Notes under the pieces: generated by a model
What the model was told of the DNA's origin: nothing
What the model saw: the letters and a program-made list of their open reading frames with translations, nothing else
Database searches by the model: none
Shown here: piece by piece, positions 13,631 through 24,205 of the stretch
Numbering within the stretch: position 1 is the first letter of the stretch
Layout of the letters: every line of letters starts with the position of its first letter
From: Knufia peltigerae
Taxonomy: Eukaryota > Ascomycota > Eurotiomycetes > Chaetothyriales > Trichomeriaceae
Length of the DNA stretch: 64,000 bases
NCBI GenBank assembly: GCA_030247855.1
Contig: JAPDRN010000018.1
Span: 62,001 to 126,000, forward strand
Direction: 5' to 3'
Translations under genes and position numbers: made by a program

Positions 13631-14015
13631 CTCTCAACAGGGGTGCAGAAATCCTTACTGGACCGGTCGTGGGCGTAGTGCGGGACTGTATATAAATACC
13701 TCTTCTCGGCCTGATATATGTCATTGCGGAGAACAGCTGGAATGTGGAGGGTATTACTTAACCCCCGGATCTGTTCCCCCCAGCTCACCGAATTGTCCAG
13801 AATAATCATCTCAATTCCACAAATGAAAGTTCGGAAATCGCATGGGGTAAATGTGGGATAGAAGTTGGGATGGATACACAGAGAGTGAGTAATGGGCGCG
13901 CTATTGGGACAGCGTGGGTCCTTTATCAAGCGAACTTCTTGCAATGTGTTGTCAGAGCACAGCACCAACAACAACAACATCAGATCAATTCGAAAATCAG
14001 TCAAAGAATATCACC
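13631..14015. promoter_or_regulatory. Shared divergent promoter of MBL hydrolase and SDR genes
   Basis: A 385-bp gap separates the two start codons (13630 minus, 14016 plus), so both genes must be driven from it. An A/T-rich TATA-like stretch (TATATAAATA) lies around 13689. Co-regulation is an inference from this layout. Confidence 0.55.
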
Positions 14016-15136
14016 ATGTCTCGGTTTGAGCCAGAACCATTCTTGGGCCACCTGAAGGACAAAGTCGTCTTACTTACAGGTACAGTTAAGGAAGCCCACC
14101 AAGACATTGCTGATACTCATTCGAACAGGCGGAGCACATGGTATCGGCGCAGCACTGGTGAAGTTCTGCGTCGAAAGAGGCGCCAAAGTGTGCTTTGGTG
14201 ATTTGGATGCGATTGCTGGAAAAGCGCTGCTTGACAAAGTCAACAAGACGAGCAGTGGAAGCCCTGTGGCGTGCTTCAAAGTTACAGATGTAACTCAGTA
14301 TCAGTCAATGCTTGAATTGTTCGACCTCTGTTTCCAGACGTACAGGAGGGTCGATTCGGCTGTATCCTGTGCTGGTATTATCGAGATCGGTAACTGGTTT
14401 GATCCGAACTTGGATCTAGAGACAATTCGCCAGGTGAGTCGCAGACATCTTGCGCCTGACGAAACCAAACACTAAGGGTGATCAAGGTACCAAACCAGAA
14501 GGTCCTAGATGTTAATCTATTGGGGTCCCTCTACTTTGCCAGGATTGCCTCTGTATACCTGCGGCAAGGTCGAAAGGATGGAGACGACAAAGCCCTGGTT
14601 TTATTCTCATCGGTAGCCGGATTCAAAGAGAGTCCAGGCTTGTTCGTGTACCAGGTGCGTTCTCTCAACAAGTGATACGATGCTCTGAATTGAGTCTGAT
14701 CTGTGGTGTAGGCGACGAAACACGGTATCCTCGGATTGATGCGATCCCTCAGGCTATATTTACCCCCGATGACTGGGATCCGAGTCAATGCGATCTGTCC
14801 CTGGATGGTTCCGACAGCCATGACTGAAGGCATTGTATCAAGCTGGAAAGCTGCCGATTTACCTATACAGTCAACAAGTGATGTTGCTAGGGTAGTTGCT
14901 GGAGTTGCTTGCAATCAAGAGTTGAATGGTAAAGCATTTTACGTTGAAGGTGGACGCGCTTGGGACATTGAAGAAGGTATCGATCGTCTCGAGCCTCAGT
15001 GGCTAGGCGAAGAACAATCCAGGATGCTAGCAAAGGGTCAGCAGGTGTTAGGCGAGGTAAGAAAACCATTCCATCCTGCTGTTTGGGACCGACTAACACC
15101 ACTCGATAGGGCATGGATTGGACGAAGAAGCCATAG
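14016..15136 (+). CDS. Short-chain dehydrogenase/reductase (15-hydroxyprostaglandin-dehydrogenase-like)
   Basis: Five exons (14016-14079, 14129-14433, 14487-14654, 14712-15056, 15110-15136) give 302 residues; the last exon codes only GMDWTKKP. The cofactor loop TGGAHGIG is at residues 21-28, split by intron 1. CAG replaces the usual NAG motif. The catalytic serine lies in LFSSVAGF (about residue 165), and the YxxxK pair is Y178 and K182 (YQATK, across intron 3). This is a classical SDR using NAD(P) to interconvert an alcohol and a ketone. The closest type by layout is the fungal 15-PGDH-like group, with unknown substrate. It starts in a good CACCATG context and shares a promoter with the MBL hydrolase. 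Exon boundaries all keep phase. Confidence 0.9.
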
Positions 15137-15338
15137 AGTTCATGCAGTATGCATCCAATTCTGTACATACGTAGCTTAATAGCCCACCGTATCAATAGTC
15201 CTAGCGTTACTAATGAGCCACGTGACATGATTTCAAGTCGCTTCTCCGCATTGTCCGGTCGCCATCTTCAGACCATGAAACCTGTACATATTTCTTGAGC
15301 CTAGTGCTGGCTTGACGTCTCGCTGCTTGTCGCAGCTG

Positions 15339-17111
15339 ATGATCAGGATGGTGCAAGCGCAGCTGCCTCCAGCAATCCCTCGGCGGGTACTGAGAAGTAT
15401 TGCGCGAAGGTCCACTGTCGACTTCTTCTATTCGAAACTACCACGATCCAGATCCTTTGCTCACAAGCCTTCACTATTACTCGTCGCCCGTCCAATACCT
15501 CGACCTCAATTACCGTTTCTGCATCCCGCGACCCGAGTAAACATTGTTCAAGCACACGTCGGGCGGTTCATCTCCACCGAGCGCAAGCAAAGATGGAAAG
15601 CCCAGCTCTGGCGTCAACTGAGGTTCCATGCCTACCTCTGGCCGTCGGTGTTCCTCGTCACCATCATAATGATAGGTATCCAACAAACCAAATTTGAGAG
15701 AGATTTTCCTACACCCCGAGACTGGTCGTTCTGGAGTAGATGGCTCTTGCGCAACGCTAAATTCACCGAACTTAGCGAGGGTGCTAAGGTCAGTCAGGTA
15801 ATGACCGATTGGGCAAAAGCAGGGCGATACTACCTAGGTGTTTTGGAAAGACTGGAAAGCGAAGACTATGATGGCAAATTTTTACTTGCTTCCGAAGCTA
15901 CCGGCACCTACGCAGACAGCCTAGGAATAGTAGGATTCGACGTCAGTGCGAAAAGCGATCAGTGGAGGCGAGGATATCATGATGCTCTCATGGGAGCAGG
16001 AAGAGCAGCAGAAAATCTAGATGGCATGTGCCGGAGGAAGGATGACCCTGCAGGTCGAGTGTATTCCAGAGAAAGTATACCTGGACCAGACAATCCGAGA
16101 CCGAAGCCACTTCCCTGGGATAAGAAAAGAGGCCATGAAACCCCACCGACACAAGACGAGGTGGAGGATGCCTTCCCATCACCAGAAGTGTTTTACATGA
16201 AGATTTTGACCACAGAGGGATTCGATACAAGACAGCGACTGGACGCGGCCATGGCATATGCAGACTGGTGCGATTTTAAAGGGCTGGCTGAGACGGCCGA
16301 GGACACCTACAGTTGGGCCATGGATATTGCTCAAGCGGGGTTAGCAGGAGGGCCGGCGGATATCATCGACACGAAAACGGGCATGATTGCAAGAGGCAGA
16401 GAAGATGAGGTCAGCGAGAATGTCCTTCGAGTGTGCACAGCATATGCTGTCCATCATGCCAGAGCTGGAAATGTTAAACAAGCCCTGCCGATCTTCCTTA
16501 GTGTGCTGAGGGCTAGGAAGAATTTGCCACCATCACCCTTTGGTGTAATCGGTCGCAAAAGGCCCGCACCACAAGATCAAGGCTTATGGCCGTATATCTC
16601 GTCTCTCAAGGACTTGATCATTGAGCGACCATTTCCAGAAGCACCGCCGAGTGGCAACAATAGGCCATATCACACGTTGAAAGAAGCCTGTGAAGAAGTT
16701 GGCTTGATGACATATATTGGTGAGATCCTCTTTGCCACCAGTGACAGCGAACGGGAAAAGGGCCTCAGCTGGACTAGAGATAGCGTCGAAGCTGCTGAAG
16801 CAGTCCTGTGGGTGATGGAGGAGAAGAAGGAGGATGACGGGAGAGAACGATGTCGAGAATGCCTCGAGACAGGGTTGACTAATTGGAAAGAGATGTCGCG
16901 ACAAATGGCACGTCTTGCGGCCAGGAAAGCACAAGAAGCTGAAAAAGGATCCGGCTGGCTCGGTCTCGGAATAGGCAAGTCGCAAAGAATCGCAGAAGCT
17001 CAAAGGGAAAAGGCGAGGTGGGAGGAAGAGAATGTACAAATCCAGCTGCGGAAAGAGAAGACTTTGCCTTTGACGCAGCCTATAAAGCCACCGCCTCAAG
17101 GATGGTTTTGA
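15339..17111 (+). CDS. Fungal mitochondrial membrane protein of unknown function
   Basis: An intronless frame of 590 residues from the first ATG (15339; a second ATG is at 15348). The N-terminus is rich in Arg, Ser and Ala without acidic residues, the pattern of a mitochondrial targeting sequence. A single hydrophobic segment (LWPSVFLVTIIMIGI) follows at about residue 100. The rest is soluble and alpha-helical, with repeated acidic/aromatic helices resembling TPR-like solenoids (for example AMAYADWCDFKGLAETAEDT) and a Lys/Glu-rich C-terminus. I infer an inner-membrane protein with a helical-repeat domain facing the matrix or intermembrane space. I do not recognise a named homologue. CACGTG occurs at about 15221, upstream of the start. 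Confidence 0.85.
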   Translation: MIRMVQAQLPPAIPRRVLRSIARRSTVDFFYSKLPRSRSFAHKPSLLLVARPIPRPQLPFLHPATRVNIVQAHVGRFISTERKQRWKAQLWRQLRFHAYLWPSVFLVTIIMIGIQQTKFERDFPTPRDWSFWSRWLLRNAKFTELSEGAKVSQVMTDWAKAGRYYLGVLERLESEDYDGKFLLASEATGTYADSLGIVGFDVSAKSDQWRRGYHDALMGAGRAAENLDGMCRRKDDPAGRVYSRESIPGPDNPRPKPLPWDKKRGHETPPTQDEVEDAFPSPEVFYMKILTTEGFDTRQRLDAAMAYADWCDFKGLAETAEDTYSWAMDIAQAGLAGGPADIIDTKTGMIARGREDEVSENVLRVCTAYAVHHARAGNVKQALPIFLSVLRARKNLPPSPFGVIGRKRPAPQDQGLWPYISSLKDLIIERPFPEAPPSGNNRPYHTLKEACEEVGLMTYIGEILFATSDSEREKGLSWTRDSVEAAEAVLWVMEEKKEDDGRERCRECLETGLTNWKEMSRQMARLAARKAQEAEKGSGWLGLGIGKSQRIAEAQREKARWEEENVQIQLRKEKTLPLTQPIKPPPQGWF

Positions 17112-17321
17112 GAGCACATCATTGGTACTTGATGGAGCGGACGACGATGAAAGAAAATAATTGTGTACACCATCCAGGACTCTGTCTGTTTCACTTTCGC
17201 AATTCTTGCCAGTGTCACTTTTTACTTGACTTCACCGTGGCTAGTATGCCCGCGGTAAATCTGATTTCGCTCTCTCAGTCCTCCGTCTACCATTACCAAC
17301 ATTGCCAGGGTAGGAGAGTCC

Positions 17322-18727
17322 ATGATGGAGCATCGACGACGACGACGACCCTCTCGTGTTCAGTTAAAGCGGGCAGCTGCTTACATCTTGTTGGCAGCCC
17401 CTTTTACTCTGTTGATACTCTGCGGGTTGCTACACAACCACGACCTGGTGAGTCTTCTGGTTGAGTTACAATGGTTCTATGCCTAGGTAGATTAACCACA
17501 CAAGCACCGCAGTTTACCAATAGCAAACCCTCCCAAATCGGCGGGTATGGGTCATTCTACTACCACTACAATGAACCGTCAGTTCCATCTTGTCGCCTAC
17601 TGTCTGATCCCTCGGTTGCCACAAATACTGCTGCTGCCCTCGTGCATCCACCACCGTCTCCTCCTGACACCTTTGCCGACTACAAATTCAGAAACCACAC
17701 GTCGTGCCAAATCAGCTCGCTGGAGCTTCACTCACCCTCGACGACGGCCTTGTGTCGAGATCGCGACGAGTTCCTCCAAGCCTTTTCCGGCGGAGGAAGA
17801 ATCGGATTCGATAGCCCGTACATCCCCCGGGGCTGTGACATGCGCTGGTTTTCGACCGAAGAGGTTTGCCAGATTCTGTCGCGTTACGAAAAGGTGGTCG
17901 TGGTTGGTGATAGTATGATGAGACACGTCGTGGGTGCGATGAACGTCCTACTTCGTCAGGACCTCGGGTATGGAGCCGTGACAGATTGGAATTTCAACGA
18001 GGACGAATTGTAGGTTCTTTGCAAGAAAGCGGTCTCTTGTGAAATCGAGTCCAATGGACAAGCATAAGATACTGACCCCGAGTTTACCAGGAGAGACTGC
18101 TTCTGCAACCACCAAATGGACGTCAAATCGTGTTCGGTCCAGGGGATCTTTTCCACCTCTTCCGTCCTCGAACACGACCCTTCGAGTCTGGCTTGTCCCA
18201 CCACTCAACCCGTCGACCTGGTCATTGAAATGATGCTCAAGTTTCCGTTGGACTCGGAAGAACTGGCTCGGTTCCGAAGTCTGTTGTCTCCCAAGAAACC
18301 ACGTAAACCGTACGCCTTCATCTTTGGGCACGGCCTCTGGAACGACCTCGACCTCCAGGCGAGTATGCAATGGCTGGACGGCATTCTAGGAGAAACCGTC
18401 AAGCAAGCCCCTTATTATGTGGGCGGAACCAACAAGAAAGGATCGCGTGGTGCACCATTCTGGCCAAGACTGTTCGTCACGCCCAACGCCGCCGGCATAC
18501 AGAAACCCGACCAGTGGCTCGTGAGTCAGGGAAATAAAGCCCTGATGGTGTTTGAAGAGAGTGTCCGTGTCGAAGCTGGCAAACGAGGCGTCGAGACCAT
18601 GGGGACGTGGAACATGAGTATTCAAGCGTCGAAATACGATGGGGTACATCTCGACCTGAAAGGGAATCTGATCAAGGCCATGGGTGTCTTGAACTGGTTG
18701 GCCATGCAAGATGTTGACACTTGGTGA
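17322..18727 (+). CDS. Membrane-anchored SGNH/PC-esterase-like protein
   Basis: Three exons, 17322-17447, 17513-18009 and 18091-18727, all in phase, give 419 residues. The short first exon encodes an Arg-rich start and then a hydrophobic helix (AAAYILLAAPFTLLILCGLL), a type II signal anchor. The lumenal part has the block I serine motif GDSMMRH near residue 174, FGHGLWND near the middle, and DGVHLDL near residue 390, giving a Ser...Asp-x-x-His set as in PC-esterase/CAS1/TBL-type acyl transferases and esterases. By analogy it could add or remove acyl groups on glycans in the Golgi. The acceptor at 17512 was chosen because it is the only nearby AG that keeps frame; CTAG at 17486 does not. Confidence is high in the enzyme family, moderate in the first exon. 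Confidence 0.8.
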
Positions 18728-19138
18728 GAAAAAAAAAAGGCACATAAGATAGCAATGATGAAGACAGTGTGTACGGATGGATGTGGTAAGCTGCTACGTG
18801 CTGTAGACATACGTAGGTAGTCACTCGTCCCATCCAAGAGATCATCCACCTTATGAAACATGTCCATTTACAAACCACCTCTTCATGACACTGCACATGT
18901 GTACTTCATCGCCAAGACATACATGGCTCGGAGACAAGTCCAGGCTGATTTATCTCTTGTTGGCGTGTATAGATTGGGTGGTGCCATATTCCAGCGCTCC
19001 AGTGAAATGTCACCGGGATGATTCTGCGCGCGTGTATGTGATTTCACTTTTGACAACCTTCCAATATTGTTACAAACACGGGTATCAAGGAACCCTTTTT
19101 TCCAGGTGTGAAGTGTTCCTTTTCCTTTGTTTTTTTTT
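18728..19138. other. Intergenic region between convergent genes
   Basis: This lies between the stop codons of the SGNH-type gene (plus) and the MFS carrier gene (minus). It holds their 3' flanks; poly-A and poly-T runs are near both ends. I see nothing else. Confidence 0.5.
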
Positions 19139-20652
19139 TCAGGCCCTCCTCATCAAGCTCCAACCCACGGCAGAAACCCGAGCCCACAGCAGCAACAGGG
19201 CCGTCACGACGATCCCGGCACCGCTGAACAGTTGGACGCCCAGCCAATCGTCCCCACCGCCCAAGATGGCTCCGGACACGGGGGTGCCCACGAGCAAGCC
19301 AAAGGCGCTGATGAAGAAACACTGACCCATCCTCGTACCGATCTTGCGCATGTCGGCCGTCAGAGTGACGATGGCGACCGGGGGCATGGACACAAACCCC
19401 CCAGAGAAGAAGCCGTAGAACAAGACGAAGACGATGATGCCACCGAGGTTGCTGATGCCGATCCAGATCAGGGCCAGTATGCCCGTCATCATCGAGCAAG
19501 GGATCAGCACGTTGAGGGGTCCCACGTGGTCGGCGAGGAAGTTGGGTACGATTCGACCCGGGATGCTGGCGGCGTTGAGCATGGGAAGAAGATAAAAGCC
19601 CAGGTTTTCGTCGACGATGCGGTTTTGGATGGCGTAGTTTTGGACGTAGTAGACGGGACCATAGAATCCCAAGAACCCGAAAAACATGGCGGCGCAGAAC
19701 AACACGTATGGGAGTTCGGTGAAGGCGGTCAGGTCGACCAGGTGACGTTTCTGCTTGGGCATCATTCGAGGCCTCATGACCAAGACCGAGAACCAGACGG
19801 TCACAAACGAGATGAACCCCAGGACGCGCGTGGCCCAGCCGAACCCAATCTGCTGTTCCAGCCGGCGAAACACGATGGGGTAGATGACACCGCCGAAGCT
19901 CGAACCCGACGCGGCCAGGCCGTTGGCCAGGGCTTTCTTGGTCGAAAAGTACTGCGGCAGAATGGCGACAGAGGGGATGAAGAGGCAGCCGTTGCCGATG
20001 CCGATGCAAAAGGCCTGGGCGAGCATGGTCTGCCAGTACTCCTTACACAGGGAGGTCATCATAAAGCCAAAAGGGATGAGGACCGCACCCGTGGTGATGA
20101 GGGCGCGAAAGTAGCCCGCGTCATACGCAGGGCCGGTGATGACGCCGACGAGCAGGAGGAGAAACGCTTGGATCGAGCCGATCCATGAGATGTTGCTGGG
20201 TGATTCGTGCCAGAGCGGATTATTTTCGTAGTACGTTTGGAAAACGCCAAATGTGTTGACCGTCCCCCTATAGGTACGAGAGTTTTGGTCAGTTTGATTT
20301 GACGTCAGAAGGAATCTTTATAAGCCGAGATTGAAACAGAAACAGATAAAACGAAAAGCAGAGGGAACACGAACCAGCAATTGAAAAACAAAAAGAAAGA
20401 TCCTACGACTTGAAGCCATGCGTGAAAGCCGCCGTTGGGTGGAGGGCCAGGCTCATCCTTTCTTTCGTTCGTTATGGCGACGGCACTTTCTTCGGGTGGT
20501 AATGTGTCGATGTTGGCTTCGGCGTCGAGCGCTCGACTTATATTGGATTCCGTCCTGTCTAGAGCATTGTTTGGACGAATTTTGGAGGAATGCAGATTTT
20601 TGTCGAGTTGAAGATCCTTTTCGACTTCATAGTCGCCAGTCGTAGAGCTCAT
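19139..20652 (-). CDS. MFS transporter, fungal monocarboxylate-transporter-like
   Basis: Exons 20652-20375 and 20267-19139 with a 107-bp intron give 468 residues. A hydrophilic N-terminus of about 75 residues precedes PPNGGFHAWLQVVGSFFLFF, the characteristic first-helix entry of fungal MCT-like carriers. It continues WGTVNTFGVFQTYYE across the splice junction and then about 12 hydrophobic segments, with a basic loop after TM6 (RPRMMPKQKRH). Transporters of this group sit in the plasma membrane and move monocarboxylates, nicotinate-like acids or metabolites by proton symport; the substrate here is unknown. The coding sequence is GC-rich compared with its surroundings, and the opposite strand carries a long non-functional open frame. 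Confidence 0.9.
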
Positions 20653-22474
20653 GGCTCTTCCTCACGCTGTCCCTCCTCTCTCCCTTGTTTGCCCTGGTTG
20701 GTAAATTGAGCCGAGGTATGTGTGTGTGTGTGTGTTTGTGTAAAATGAGTCAATGTTCACACCGTGTCTCAGGTAGGTATACGTTTAAATCATCGACAGA
20801 TTCAAATCGCCTAGCACGGTTCGCCCCGAGATGGATGTTTTTCTGAGGTCTGATCTAGCTGGCATGGCACAGCAATAGTGAGAAGCTAAAGTGAACAAAA
20901 AGGCACAAGGCAGAGATTTGTAACAATAAAGAAAAAGGAATGCGTGGACGTTTGTTCGCTTCTCTTCAAAAGGCCCCGTGGAAAGATTGGGCGTGGAGTA
21001 TGTACTTAGGTATGGAGCATCCATTGATATTGTGTACGAACGAGTACGAAGGACCCAGTATTCGTTTATTTGTCGCCGCATCAAAGGGGACCCCGTACAT
21101 ATTGTACAGTAGTAACATATGGGCGGGGAGGTCAACCCGGCAAATGTATCAGTGTACGAGCCATGAGTCCCTTACGAGGAACTCACTGTACGTGTTGCAG
21201 TTTTGTACGGTTCTTTGACTCATTGATCGTCCTCGTGGGATGTACGACTTTCTTCCCAAGGGGCAAAAGTGTTGAATAATGAGAAGTTCCGACTCGCTTA
21301 CTGTCAATCTCTTGATGACTTTTGGTGCCGAATAGCCGGGGACCTCGTCGCTCCAGTGAGGTAAAAATGAGCGAAGCATGCCGGACTCGTTCCATTCTCT
21401 CGAGACTCGATACTCTGGACGAGGCTGGGTCAGTGAGCTAGCTTACAAATGATCATGTTGACTGTTGAATGATTAGTTTCCTTCAAACTTCAGGCTCATA
21501 ATCACATGGCAAGGAATCCAATTGATTCTTCCAGCTTCCGGGGGCCGGCGGCATGGTGTTTGCCTGTGCGTCGGAAAGGTACTGTCGGGAAAGTTCAATT
21601 CGAGGTGCTTCGTCGGTCATGTCGATATTTATTCACGCGACCTGACCATCACTATATCACAATGAGTGGTGCGTATCCGTACAGAGTAAGTAAGCACCTA
21701 GGTACTCAGTTGCGTATGGTGCAGGTCGAAAACAAAAGCGCAAAATGATTTGCGTTGTGAAACACAACATCAAACACCACTTTTTTCTCACTGCCACGAT
21801 TTAGACGCCCAACCCACTCAATCGCCATGACGCCAGCGCCTGTCGAATGTTGTGCATATGCCGGTGTATCCATTGGCTCTCGATGATGCTTCTTGTTCTC
21901 CTCGTCGTAATAATAGCAAGAATCGACCCTCATCCGACCTGGCGAAGCCTCGACGTCGACCTCATTCATCGTCCCGGCCACGCCATGTACTGGACATCGT
22001 GGACCCCCTTCGTTCCAACATAGATCGACGGACGCGGCAGAGACGCCATCATGTCTGTGGCATCTGCCGCTGACCAGGCAGGACAGCCTCCATTAGGCAA
22101 ATCAAGGTAGGTTGCCATTCCCCCCAAGGCATACTTCTACGCTCAAAGGCAGGCATATATACATACGTATGTCTTCGATCACTCAAGATACAAGCAAGAC
22201 AGTGTGACTCCCTGCATTTCCTTTTTTCCTTCCAGTCCATTACTCCAAGGTTCGCCTCAATACTTACCCCGTATACACCATTCATTGTAATATCCCTCTT
22301 CTGGCTGCCAGATAGACAGCGCTGGACGCTTTTACTCGCAGTCGAACTCCCGCAAATATACACAAACACACTCGCACGCATCTCTGGAGTCTACCAAACA
22401 AAGGGCAATTCTCTACTCTCGAGAAATACATAATCTCTAATTGCTCAATCAACAAGAAAAAAACACAAACAACG
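20653..22474. other. Intergenic region
   Basis: Two divergent genes flank this stretch (MFS carrier on minus, four-TM protein on plus). It contains a short TG run (20719-20734) and A/C-rich leader sequence just before 22475. Frames are all short and unconvincing. I see no gene. Confidence 0.5.
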
Positions 22475-23326
22475 ATGAAGTTCACAACACGCCGCGTGAG
22501 CACCGGATTTCCCATCTCCCGTCCTCAACTTCAACTTCAACAACTGACGTTCCCTCCACCACCGACGTCCCATCCGCCTCGTCCTCGCAATCGGGCTCTG
22601 CACAGTCTACACAAATTTCGAACCGTCGGTCTCCCTGTGCTCCTCGTCTTGGTCTTCACCACGCTCATCCTCAACGCCATATACGCTTACTGCGTCGCCA
22701 AACCACACACTGACATTGCCGACCAGCTCTCCAAATCCAGTACGGCCGAAGCCAATGGATCACTTTTCGGCCGTAGAAGCGGCGGCAGTTTAGGGTTTGA
22801 TGCTCTTCTGTCCACGAGAGTGGCAACAACTTCTGGAAAGAAACCTCGCCAACAACAAGGCACATCAGAAGTGGCCCTCTTGTTCTACACCCTCTTCACC
22901 CCCGCCGTGTCCTTGGTGCACTTGTGTTTCGAGTTCACCGTCCACCACGCGACTCCGCGCTATCTACGATTCAAGACGGCCTTTTTGGTCTTGACGTCCT
23001 TCACGGCCCTCGCCGTCGCGGGTTGGATCACCACGCTGGCCTTCTGGATGCACTGCGAGCTCCCCTCGCTCGACCACTCGGGGGGCCAGGCCGTCTGCCC
23101 TCCCCAGGTGCGAGGACACTTCATGTACGGCATCCACGAGGTCAGCATAGCCAAGATCGCCCTGGGCTGGCTCGCGGGCCTGGCCTACGCGATGCACGTG
23201 CTCGTCCTGGTCGGCGGGTACAAGGCACAGCGACGGGCGTGGCGGATGGGAAACATCGGCGACGCCGATGAGGTCACAGAGATGACTGTCGGGTTTGACA
23301 TGAAGGGATCCGGTGGCGCCCTCTGA
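22475..23326 (+). CDS. Four-TM membrane protein of unknown function
   Basis: A single-exon frame of 283 residues. A basic, Pro-rich N-terminus (about 45 residues) is followed by hydrophobic segments at roughly residues 50-72 (VGLPVLLVLVFTTLILNAIY), 133-155 (LLFYTLFTPAVSLVHLCFEF), 168-190 and 228-248. A loop with two cysteines (HCELPSLDH, AVCPPQ) lies between TM3 and TM4. The C-terminus ends in acidic residues. The arrangement resembles MARVEL-like fungal membrane proteins, but I cannot confirm the family. The ATG follows an A-rich leader (ACAACGATG). The second half is strongly GC-rich. Confidence 0.8.
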   Translation: MKFTTRRVSTGFPISRPQLQLQQLTFPPPPTSHPPRPRNRALHSLHKFRTVGLPVLLVLVFTTLILNAIYAYCVAKPHTDIADQLSKSSTAEANGSLFGRRSGGSLGFDALLSTRVATTSGKKPRQQQGTSEVALLFYTLFTPAVSLVHLCFEFTVHHATPRYLRFKTAFLVLTSFTALAVAGWITTLAFWMHCELPSLDHSGGQAVCPPQVRGHFMYGIHEVSIAKIALGWLAGLAYAMHVLVLVGGYKAQRRAWRMGNIGDADEVTEMTVGFDMKGSGGAL

Positions 23327-24205
23327 GAGTGCTCGGCTTGTTGTCTCTTTTGTCGTTTGGAGGCCCGCCTCGACTCTGGAAGCCTGGCGGCTGGCTGCGT
23401 GTGCCTTTTTCTGTTTCCCGTCTTGTGTGACGATGTCGTGAACTGGGGAAAGGGGGGACTTTGGGGGAATTGAACCAACCGGGGGAGTACATGCGGGTCC
23501 TTCCCTACCCTGAAAGATATGTCACGAGGGAGGTTGATAGGCACATAAGTCATCTAGTGAACGGGGACAAAAACGATACCAGTTTAAGGAGCATATTATC
23601 GCATATTACAGTCTTCACGAGTACTTCCCTTTCGTTGACAGTGGAAATTCACAATGAACCTAGGCTAGCCATGATTCGTAGAATACAAAAGGTTTGGTTA
23701 TGCCTTGTGAAAACAAGTCCGACTTTTTTTAAGGTCTGATCAGATACAGAATTATTAAGATACAAAAAAACTCCCCCAGACACTTGCTGTGTTGCAACAG
23801 CGAGGGCCACCCGGGGAGGGGCGGTGTTTCTTCTTTCCATCTTGTTTTGGCTCTGCACCTCAAGATCCTAGTTTATCACTTCAAGGTAGAGCAAAGCAAC
23901 GAGCAACACAGAGACCAGGGGCGGTTCCGTAGGGACCTAATGCATTCTACTCACACCGATTTGACCTCACTCCCTCGGATATCGATATTGGTACATTTCG
24001 GACCACCCAACCCAAAACCCATGCACGTGCAGTTTGGCCATCGAAAGCAAAGCGGTCTCTACTCTAAATCGTCCAACCAATCTGGCGAACCTTCTCCTGA
24101 ACTTTCCGGCGAATCTTCCGGTGAACTTGAATTTGTGAGGATTGGAAAATAGGGCCGCAGGAATGCCGGGAAAATGAGGTCCTCTAAGCTGTCGTCGTAG
24201 ACATC
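23327..24205. other. Intergenic region between convergent genes
   Basis: The 3' flanks of the four-TM gene and of RPN5. A short imperfect repeat of CTGGCGAA/CCGGTGAA type occurs at about 24080-24130. No gene is supported. Confidence 0.5.

Noticed and set aside
19044..20188. Long open frames in other registers of the MFS gene (321 and 353 codons)
   Set aside because: They are shadows of the GC-rich carrier gene: low-complexity Arg/His or Glu/Asp composition and no domain.
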